Below, in pieces: positions 36,361 through 43,066 of a DNA stretch of 64,000 bases. Position 1 is the first letter of the stretch. Each line of letters starts with the position of its first letter. This stretch comes from JAHRAW01 sp965203265 (GTDB lineage: Bacteria; Pseudomonadota; Gammaproteobacteria; Arenicellales; Poriferihabitantaceae): contig CBDBBV010000002.1 in the NCBI GenBank assembly GCA_965203265.1, positions 372,001 to 436,000 on the forward strand. The letters are read 5' to 3'. Position numbers and translations under genes: made by a program. Under the pieces are notes generated by a model. It made no database searches, was not told the DNA's origin, and worked only from the letters and a program-made list of their open reading frames with translations.

Positions 36361-37273
36361 CAATCAATTTTCGCAGTTCGAGCAGGTTGTAAAGCATCAG
36401 TTCACAGGCAAATTGTTTGGCCAACTGGCTCATCCACTTGTCGGGAACGCGGGAAATTATATCGTGGATTTGGTCTGCACTCAACTTGTGCAATCTCCCA
36501 AGCGCGGGAGCGAATATCTGCGGATATTCCCGAACGCCGCGCCGCGCCAATTTCAGGGGGCTAGGTGCCTTCCTGTCGGACTCCGACCAGTAAATGCCAC
36601 CATGCCCCTTTTCCGCATAATGGCCTACTCGCTTCTCCAACAAATTGCGCTCACGGCGCTCGTCCAGTAGCTCCCGCCCCAGCGATGATGCGTGGTCGAA
36701 TGAAGGGGCTACAATTCCTTGCCAGCCATCTCCAACCCGTTTTCGCAGGATGCCCCAATTCTCATGATGACGATCAGTGTTACCAACTAAAGCGTCCAAA
36801 ATCAGATACCCTGCAATGTAGATTTTCGCTATTTTTTTGGCTTCATCTTTTTTGAAAATCAGGTCCATGACCTTAAAGATATTTTCCAATGTATGGTCTG
36901 ATTGACCAAATCTTTTGTCGGGATCATAATTTCCAACAAATTTCTTCAATAACTGGTTTCCGTGAACTAACTCGCGACCACCGCGTACAAATGATTCCGT
37001 TGCTGATCCTCGTTTCCCCTGAAATTTTGCCAGCACTACCTTAGCGTGCATTATTCCAAGCCGATACGCCACTTCTGCCGCGATTTTTTCCGCCCAATGT
37101 TCCCCAGTGTTTTCCTTTGGATACTTGAAAAGCCAGTATAGTCCGTCCTCTTTTTCTGGTGGGCGATACCAAAACTTTTTCTTACTACCCATTTCTTCTG
37201 GAACATAGTTCTCTTCGTGAGGCACCTCAAAAATCTTGTATTTCACTGGTTTGTTTTCTTCTCTTTTTGCCAT
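36353..37273 (-). CDS. HipA-like Ser/Thr kinase within the type I R-M operon
   Basis: The 306-residue protein keeps the HipA/PI3K-like kinase elements. Lys50 in WLFKYPK and Glu67 in AAEVAYRLG fit the ATP-anchoring pair. GNTDRHHENWG gives catalytic Asp167 and metal-binding Asn172, and FDHASSLG supplies Asp193 as the DFG equivalent. The usual N-terminal HipA domain is absent and no HipB-type helix-turn-helix antitoxin is nearby. Its partner is the overlapping HIRAN-like gene. The gene is AT-rich compared with hsdR and hsdM, which suggests separate acquisition. It could be an abortive-infection kinase or a regulator of the R-M enzyme. Confidence 0.78.
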   Translation of the reverse strand: MAKREENKPVKYKIFEVPHEENYVPEEMGSKKKFWYRPPEKEDGLYWLFKYPKENTGEHWAEKIAAEVAYRLGIMHAKVVLAKFQGKRGSATESFVRGGRELVHGNQLLKKFVGNYDPDKRFGQSDHTLENIFKVMDLIFKKDEAKKIAKIYIAGYLILDALVGNTDRHHENWGILRKRVGDGWQGIVAPSFDHASSLGRELLDERRERNLLEKRVGHYAEKGHGGIYWSESDRKAPSPLKLARRGVREYPQIFAPALGRLHKLSADQIHDIISRVPDKWMSQLAKQFACELMLYNLLELRKLIDE

Positions 37274-37305
37274 ATCTTCAGCTATTGTATTGTCGTTGAT
37301 GTAAT

Positions 37306-38220
37306 TTATTTGTATCCCCAGTACCGTAATGCACCTTCAGTTAGAATTTTGACAAATTCGGTCGCAGCAATTTTCCATGTCCCATTCATGACTTTCGGGA
37401 TGTTTTTACTAACCCACAATTGTGCCTTTTCACCAAGTGGTTTTTCGATGTTTTCTGATTGCTCGGATTTTACAATTTCAACAAATTCTGAAGCATCTTC
37501 GTCCGGTATACCACATTTCACGAGATATTCGGTTAGCGCCTTGTCGTCGTTTTTACGGATCGAAATAATCACGTTAGCCCCTTTGCCGACAGATGATACG
37601 GAAGTGTAATCGCCATGTACTATGGTTTTGTTGAAAATGTTTGTTGTTTTTTCTGAAGTATCGGTTGCGGAAGGAATCGGATTTTCTATGTTTATGTCTG
37701 ATAGGTTCGGAATAGATTTTTCGAGTTCAAGGATGAAATCTAGTATCCGATTCTGGATTGCGTATTTAGCATTTGCGATCTCTGGGCCTGGAATTACTCC
37801 TTTTATGGCATTGCACGTCGATCCAGGAAAAAATTTTCCTTGCAATCGCGGAATCAAATCTGATGCATCAATCTGTACATTTTTGTAGGTGGATAAGGTG
37901 TCAATTACAGCAACGCTCTCTCGGATTTTATAGGTCAGAAATTTCTCTCCAGCGAATTTTTCGATCAGAAATGGGGGGAGTATGTAGTCTTGGACAATTG
38001 CCCCATTGGGATAGCAAAACGTACCGCGACATTCGACTGTAACTAACCGATAGGATGGAACGTTGTACTCTTCCGGATATCCTCTTGATTCGTGGATTAT
38101 CCATTCCTCAAGAGAGTTGCTACCTAATTGTGCGGCGAGAATGCGAAGTTTGAGAAAAATTGGTCCAAGGTTGGTTTTGTCTTGGACAAGCGATGATTTT
38201 ATTTCATGCAATAAATTCAT
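37306..38220 (-). CDS. AbiTii-domain-like protein of unknown function
   Basis: The first 70 residues (LLHEIKSSLVQDK, FLKLRILAAQLGSNSLEEWIIHESRGYPEEYNVPSYR) match the pattern I know for the AbiTii domain, named after a lactococcal abortive-infection protein. The remaining 230 residues are not recognised. They include a region with IVHGDYTSVSSVGKGANVIISI and a C-terminal helical part. The gene is strongly AT-rich (roughly 40 percent GC by eye) and starts three bases after the hsdS stop. There is no signal peptide and no clear membrane helix. Confidence 0.7.
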   Translation of the reverse strand: MNLLHEIKSSLVQDKTNLGPIFLKLRILAAQLGSNSLEEWIIHESRGYPEEYNVPSYRLVTVECRGTFCYPNGAIVQDYILPPFLIEKFAGEKFLTYKIRESVAVIDTLSTYKNVQIDASDLIPRLQGKFFPGSTCNAIKGVIPGPEIANAKYAIQNRILDFILELEKSIPNLSDINIENPIPSATDTSEKTTNIFNKTIVHGDYTSVSSVGKGANVIISIRKNDDKALTEYLVKCGIPDEDASEFVEIVKSEQSENIEKPLGEKAQLWVSKNIPKVMNGTWKIAATEFVKILTEGALRYWGYK

Positions 38221-38223
38221 GAT

Positions 38224-39402
38224 TCATCCTCGTACTGGTATCTTCCCGTTTAGCAAACGCGGCAAGATAAAGTCTCTCGCTGTTGTAAGTTTTTCGATGG
38301 TCAGTTGCAGATTTGCAATCTGATAATCTATTGGGCGTACATATTTCGCAAACATGTTAGCGATTCGGTTTGGTGCTAGCATCAACTCTACTCCATGAAT
38401 CTCTTTTTTAGTGACAGCAGTAAAAATTGTGCCGCTTCCCATCATATCTTCCTTGTGAAAATGATTTTTGAGGGTATAAAAAAGGAGGCTCTGCTGATTT
38501 CGATTGGATCGAATGGCCGCAATACCTCGACCGATTACAATTTTGTCGCGTGCAATGTTGATTCGACCGACCGGCGCCCGGACGCTGAACAAAATATCAC
38601 CTGATTCCGCAAGACGGTTCTCCTCGGTGCAGTATATTTTGTGTGAGGGAAATCTATTCCCGAAATTAGCAACGCCTTGATGAAACGGAAGCCCGTTTTC
38701 GTCTTTGTTATAAAAGGCTGATTTAGGGCTTTGTCCCATTGTTATTCTTGCGACATCCCCAAGTGTCTTTTTCCCCCACCCCTTGGGCACGCCATCGATG
38801 ATGGCAGCCCGCTCATATCCGGGAAAGCGGAGATGCACAAACCACTCCTTATACAGCAAGCGCGCCGCCTGCTCCAACAATTGTATACGCCGCCGGTTGT
38901 TCTCTATCAGTTCGTCATAAGCGGAGAGAATGGTGGCAATACGGCGTTGCTCCTCAATTTTCGGGACTCGGATGACTATGTTTTCCACTGTTGCCCTTTG
39001 CGCCCGTTGTCTTCCGGATGTGCCCACCATACTTTTGATTGCCGGCAAGCGGATGGCGGGTGTACGAGACAAGTAATAGATAAAATCGGGATCGGATATA
39101 CCCCGTTTTGCCCGGAAGACAAAGAATTCCGTGGAACCGAAACCTCGACCGCCTGCCAAATGGCTGATTTGTGCGGTTTTTCCATGTTCTAAACATGGGG
39201 TGATGCGCGCAAAAATGGTGTCTCCATTCTCGAATTTCGCTCCACCGCCGCCTTTCCAGATGCGCTTACGACTCCGGTGAACGAACTTCGTATGTGGCTC
39301 GACATCCGCCATCTCGATGAATGGATAATCGCTCCCCTTGGTAAGTACAACCTGTGGCTGCACTTCAGCAAAGTCTCCGAATTTGATCTTTTGCCAACTC
39401 AC
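38224..39402 (-). CDS. hsdS: Type I restriction enzyme specificity subunit
   Basis: The 392-residue protein has two target-recognition domains (about 1-150 and 205-340), each followed by a conserved coiled helix: EEQRRIATILSAYDELIENNRRRIQLLEQ, and IEKLTTARDFILPRLLNGKIPV at the end. The start is GTG and overlaps the hsdM stop (GTGA). The second recognition domain is visibly more AT-rich than the first, as expected if it was exchanged by recombination. The target sequence cannot be deduced. Confidence 0.92.
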   Translation of the reverse strand: MSWQKIKFGDFAEVQPQVVLTKGSDYPFIEMADVEPHTKFVHRSRKRIWKGGGGAKFENGDTIFARITPCLEHGKTAQISHLAGGRGFGSTEFFVFRAKRGISDPDFIYYLSRTPAIRLPAIKSMVGTSGRQRAQRATVENIVIRVPKIEEQRRIATILSAYDELIENNRRRIQLLEQAARLLYKEWFVHLRFPGYERAAIIDGVPKGWGKKTLGDVARITMGQSPKSAFYNKDENGLPFHQGVANFGNRFPSHKIYCTEENRLAESGDILFSVRAPVGRINIARDKIVIGRGIAAIRSNRNQQSLLFYTLKNHFHKEDMMGSGTIFTAVTKKEIHGVELMLAPNRIANMFAKYVRPIDYQIANLQLTIEKLTTARDFILPRLLNGKIPVRG

Positions 39403-41543
39403 ACCCCCAAACCCTCAAAATTTGTCTTGATGGTTACCGCCAACTCGGTTGCCTCGGCGTTGAGCTCTTCCAGCTGCTCGTGAATGCCGCGCAGGGTATC
39501 GCGGAAGTCGAAACCTTCATCCTCCTGTTCGGGAGCAACGCCCACATAGCGCCCCGGCGTCAGGCTCCAGTCATTGGCCTCGATCTCGGCGTGCGTTACC
39601 AACTTGACCAGCCCCTCCACATCGCACAATTTTCCCTCCGGAAAGCGTTCGGTAAGCCATCTCGCTTGGCGCCAGAAATAATGCACCTTCACGAGTGCCC
39701 CCCAACCGGAAACGGGTTCCGCTTCAGCCTGCCTTGTGAGATTTTGTCGCGCCTCGTCGGCGGATTTGCGGGCGCGTACAATGGCGCGGGCGTTCCATGC
39801 ATCGCTGGCCTTGGCGTCGCATTCCTTCTCGCAGGTCTCGATCAGGCGCATGGCGATCTTGTTGCAGAGTAGGTCGGCTTGTTCGATTAGGTCGCGGCTG
39901 GCCTCGACCAGCGGGGCGAGTTGCGCCACCAGATCGTTCAAGTTGTCGTCCGGCGTTTGTTTTCGCTGTTTGCCCGTTTCATCGATTCGGGACCGGAAGC
40001 GCTTGGCATCTTTGGCAAAGCGCCGTTCTGCTTTTTCGAACTCGGCAAGGGGCGTGGTATGGGCGCCGGTTTTCGGCAGGGTTTCGAGAAACGGGGATAG
40101 CGCCAGTCGGAGCGCCGCGATTGCTTCGCGGAATTCGGGCAAGGGTTCGGACGCATTGCCGTCCGTGTTCTCCTGTTTGAAGCAGGCGCGCGCTACGTCT
40201 ATCGCATCTCTCAGATAGCGAGATACGAGTTCGGAAAACCGCGCTGATTCGCCGCGATATAGCCAAGTGATGGCGAGCAGATTCTGCTGTTGTTCGGGGC
40301 TGAAGTCGTAGATTCTGCGGGTAACCTTGCGGTAAATGCCGCGCGCATCGATCATCAGTACCTTGTCGCGCAAATGTGGCGGCTTGGCGCGATTGAGGAA
40401 CCACAGTTCGCATGGCACGGTGCGGGTGTAGAAGAAGTTGGAACGGATTCCGATCATCACATCCACTGCGCCGTTCTCCACCAGTTTCCGGCGTATTTTG
40501 GCTTCACTGCCGCCGGCGCTGGATGCTTGGGATGACATCACGAAGCCCGCCCGCCCGCGCTCGTTCAGGTAGCTGTAGAAGTAGTTGATCCAGATGTAGT
40601 TGCCGTTTGAAACCCGATCTTGCTTGTTTGCCCCCGGTATTCCGAACGGCAGGCGCGGGTCGCTCTTGATTCTTCCGGCGTCGATCTCGTCCACATTGAA
40701 GGGGGGATTGGCCATTACATAGTCGGCCTTTCCCATCATCTCGAGCGGATCCTCGTAATAGGTGATGGCTTGCCGGATATTCCCTTCGAGGCCGTGAACG
40801 GCAAGATTCATTCTGGCGAGGCGGAGGGTGGTGTCGTTCTTTTCCAAACCGCGAAAGGTGAGTCGGTCGGTGGGATTTTGCCCGTGCGCCTCCACGGTGC
40901 GGGCGCTCTGCACGAACATGCCGCCGGAACCGCAGGCCGGGTCGAATACCGTGCCGCTGTCGGGGTCGAGTACGTTGGCGATCAACGACACCAGCGAAAT
41001 AGGGGTGAAGAATTCGCCGCCGTCATGGGCGTTCTGATCGGCGAATCGGGTCAGGAAATATTCGTAGATTCGCCCGAATATATCGCCCGATACCTGATTC
41101 AGCGCATCGGGATTGAGCGCGCGCAGCAGCTGGCCAAGTACCTCGTTGTCCAGCTCCTGATATTCCATCTTGGGCAGTATGCCGCGCAGATCGGGGTGAT
41201 CGCGCTCGATGGATTCCATAGATTCGATGATGGCTTTGGCTCGATCCTTTTCATCGGGCAATGCCACCAAATGGTCGAACTGTGCTTCGGGCCGGAGAAA
41301 AATGGCGCTTTGTTGGGCGAAATCTTCCTTGGTCATGGCTCGCGCCTGCCCGCCTCGGGTGGGGAGATTGGCCTCGATGGTGTCCTTGACCGCCAGATAA
41401 CGGCTGTAGGCATGACGCAGGAACAACAAACCCATGACCGGCAGGAAATACTGATTGCTGGCGTAGTTGGAATTGGCGCGCAGGGTATCCGCCGCTTTCC
41501 ATAGCTGCTTTTCGATGGTGCCGATGTATTCGAGTTGGGTCAT
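39399..41543 (-). CDS. hsdM: Type I restriction-modification methyltransferase subunit
   Basis: This 714-residue N6-adenine methyltransferase subunit has SAM motif DPACGSGGMF (residues 201-210) and catalytic NPPF (279-282), an N-terminal helical domain (from LEYIGTIEKQLWKAADTLR) and a long C-terminal helical part. It is the first gene of the R-M operon. Just upstream of its ATG lies a fossil of the small-partner and zeta genes, and a deleted copy of hsdM itself remains at 43010-43066. Confidence 0.95.
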   Translation of the reverse strand: MTQLEYIGTIEKQLWKAADTLRANSNYASNQYFLPVMGLLFLRHAYSRYLAVKDTIEANLPTRGGQARAMTKEDFAQQSAIFLRPEAQFDHLVALPDEKDRAKAIIESMESIERDHPDLRGILPKMEYQELDNEVLGQLLRALNPDALNQVSGDIFGRIYEYFLTRFADQNAHDGGEFFTPISLVSLIANVLDPDSGTVFDPACGSGGMFVQSARTVEAHGQNPTDRLTFRGLEKNDTTLRLARMNLAVHGLEGNIRQAITYYEDPLEMMGKADYVMANPPFNVDEIDAGRIKSDPRLPFGIPGANKQDRVSNGNYIWINYFYSYLNERGRAGFVMSSQASSAGGSEAKIRRKLVENGAVDVMIGIRSNFFYTRTVPCELWFLNRAKPPHLRDKVLMIDARGIYRKVTRRIYDFSPEQQQNLLAITWLYRGESARFSELVSRYLRDAIDVARACFKQENTDGNASEPLPEFREAIAALRLALSPFLETLPKTGAHTTPLAEFEKAERRFAKDAKRFRSRIDETGKQRKQTPDDNLNDLVAQLAPLVEASRDLIEQADLLCNKIAMRLIETCEKECDAKASDAWNARAIVRARKSADEARQNLTRQAEAEPVSGWGALVKVHYFWRQARWLTERFPEGKLCDVEGLVKLVTHAEIEANDWSLTPGRYVGVAPEQEDEGFDFRDTLRGIHEQLEELNAEATELAVTIKTNFEGLGV

Positions 41544-41546
41544 TTG

Positions 41547-41666
41547 TCAGGTCATCCACCCAAGCGGTTCGTCATAATTTTCAGATGGTTTTTCATGGGC
41601 TTCCCCTTGTTTTGCGCACGATTTTACCAGCATCATCGCTTCTCTCGGCGTTTTCAGTAGCAAAAA
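41547..41666 (-). pseudogene. Collapsed remnant of the zeta-like gene fused to its small partner
   Basis: In one frame this stretch reads LLLKTPREAMMLVK..., then EKPSENYDEPLGW and stop. The first part matches FLSLATPEEAMARVK of the zeta-like protein (42492-43013), and the second joins the start (KKPS) and end (YDEPLGW) of the 71-residue partner (42280-42495) with the middle missing. At DNA level about 46 bases align with roughly three quarters identity. It abuts the hsdM start and is evidence of an old duplication followed by deletion. Confidence 0.7.
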
Positions 41667-41712
41667 TTATGCTATATCCTTGAATATCAATCTCCTCGGA
41701 AATCACCCGAAA

Positions 41713-42213
41713 ATGAACATCTTTTACCTCGATCACGATCCCCATACCGCCGCTAAGTGGCATGGTGATAAGCATGTTTCAAAGATGACTGTCGAAACGG
41801 CGCAGATGCTTTCTACCGCGCATCATGTTCTTGCGGGCGAATCGGCCAGCGAGATTGGAATCTATAAACCCACACATATCAATCATCCATGTTCCATCTG
41901 GGTTCGGGAAAATTCATCCAATTACCAGTGGGCATTGGAATTGCTTGACGGGTTGTGCCGTGAATTTCATTTCAGGCGAGGCAAACTACATGCAACGCGA
42001 AAATTGTTGCCGATTCTTTCGCAGAAACCGAGTGCCATACCGATTGCCGAACTCGGTTTTCCTGCGTTGGCCATGCCGGATGAATTCAAAACGGATTGTC
42101 CGGTGGAATCGTATAGACGTTATTATCGAAGTAAATTCGATGCCGGTATCGTAAGTTACAACTGGTCGGAAGAGAGAGCGCATCCGTGGTGGCTGACAAC
42201 AGATAGTCGGTAA
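41713..42213 (+). CDS. Phage-type conserved protein of unknown function
   Basis: The 166-residue protein starts MNIFYLDHDPHTAAKWHGDKHVSKMTVETAQMLSTAHH. This His/Asp/Lys-rich start is one I associate with uncharacterised proteins carried by phages. A second conserved block is HPCSIWVRENSSNYQW. No catalytic role is known to me. It is the only plus-strand gene in the island and sits between the intact small-partner gene and its remnant. I chose ATG 41713; an in-frame Met 11 codons upstream is less likely. Confidence 0.7.
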   Translation: MNIFYLDHDPHTAAKWHGDKHVSKMTVETAQMLSTAHHVLAGESASEIGIYKPTHINHPCSIWVRENSSNYQWALELLDGLCREFHFRRGKLHATRKLLPILSQKPSAIPIAELGFPALAMPDEFKTDCPVESYRRYYRSKFDAGIVSYNWSEERAHPWWLTTDSR

Positions 42214-42279
42214 TCGTTCCGACTGGTTGCTTGCATAGTTGCGCGATGGCCAAGCCCTCAACTCCGATCGGCTGCCAAC

Positions 42280-42495
42280 TCATATCCCCGGCCAACCGAG
42301 CGGTTCGTCATAATCCTCATACAACGCCGGATCCGGCGGCACTTCCACCACCTTGCCGTCTCGCATGGTAACGATATTGGTGCCGGTCTGATAGGCGATT
42401 TTATGCGCGCGCCGCAATGCTCGGTGGAGCGCATCCATAATGCCCTGCGTATCCGGATTACCCATTGCGGGCGGTTTTTTCGATGGTTTTTTCAT
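42280..42495 (-). CDS. Small protein, putative partner (antitoxin-like) of the zeta-like ATPase
   Basis: The 71-residue protein has a basic start (MKKPSKKPP), a helix (ALHRALRRAHKIAYQTGTN), the strand-like segment IVTMRDGKVVEVPPDP and an acidic end. Small proteins with this RDGKVV..PP pattern occur next to zeta-like ATPases. It overlaps the zeta-like gene by four bases (ATGA) and is translated after it. Antitoxin function is inferred from position and size only. Confidence 0.7.
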   Translation of the reverse strand: MKKPSKKPPAMGNPDTQGIMDALHRALRRAHKIAYQTGTNIVTMRDGKVVEVPPDPALYEDYDEPLGWPGI

Positions 42496-43013
42496 GGGTT
42501 TTCTCCTTCTTCAATTAACACGGGTATATCACCGTTGTTGTCGATGAGGTGCCAACTGTTCACACAACGGCGATACCGCTCGAAATTTTCCCGGCCACGA
42601 TGAAATCGGCGGCGGATTACCGCTTCGGGAATATCGTGTCCGCCCTGACTCACGCGCAATTTTACCCGCGCCATCGCCTCTTCCGGCGTTGCCAGCGATA
42701 AAAAAACCAGTTTGACCGCGTAGCCGTCCGCGCGCCACTTTTTTATCCGGCGCAGATAACCCTGACTCGCAAGCGTGATTTCAAAGCCGAAACTTTCCCC
42801 TCTTTTCGCGTGATCATCGATTTCTCGCAGCATCTGACGGCCGGCACGAGCGGCGGCAATTTCCGGCAGAAGGGGGGACAATCCAGCGGCGATGAGGTCG
42901 GCGTTGACGAATATCGGGCAGTGGGATTCATTGGGAAGATATTCCCGCGCGAATATCGTTTTTCCGGCGCCGTTGGGGCCGGCGATGATGATGATTTTCC
43001 TGCCGCTGTTCAT
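42492..43013 (-). CDS. Zeta-toxin-like AAA ATPase / kinase
   Basis: The 173-residue P-loop protein has Walker A GPNGAGKT (residues 12-19), FVNADLIAAGLSP (family substrate region with Asn and Asp), ESFGFEITLAS and a basic lid VSQGGHDIPEAVIRRRFHRG. Zeta toxins phosphorylate UDP-N-acetylglucosamine; many chromosomal relatives are of unproven activity. It is second in a chain of overlapping frames that begins at the end of the DUF255 gene. Confidence 0.82.
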   Translation of the reverse strand: MNSGRKIIIIAGPNGAGKTIFAREYLPNESHCPIFVNADLIAAGLSPLLPEIAAARAGRQMLREIDDHAKRGESFGFEITLASQGYLRRIKKWRADGYAVKLVFLSLATPEEAMARVKLRVSQGGHDIPEAVIRRRFHRGRENFERYRRCVNSWHLIDNNGDIPVLIEEGENP

Positions 43014-43066
43014 ACCCTCAAGCCCTCAAAATGGGCCAATGGGCCGATGTATTCGAGTCGAGTCAC
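43010..43066 (-). pseudogene. Internally deleted hsdM remnant (18 codons)
   Basis: The frame reads (GTG)TRLEYIG, then PLAH, then FEGLRV and stop. HsdM at 39399-41543 begins MTQLEYIG and ends NFEGLGV, so this is the first eight and last six codons of an hsdM gene joined after deletion of about 700 codons. Its GTG overlaps the stop of the DUF255 gene and its TGA overlaps the zeta-like ATG. It may now serve only to couple translation between these genes. Confidence 0.75.

Noticed and set aside
41593..41775. 60-codon minus-strand frame near hsdM
   Set aside because: It is out of frame with the zeta-like and partner homology found in the same DNA, so it is an accident within the remnant.
42086..42295. 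69-codon minus-strand frame starting MAGDMSWQ
   Set aside because: Only its first few codons resemble hsdS; the rest is antisense to the phage-type gene. I list it as a fossil junction and not as a gene.
32334..43066. Prophage or insertion sequence within the defence island
   Set aside because: No integrase, transposase, terminal repeats or phage structural genes were seen; only one phage-type protein is present.
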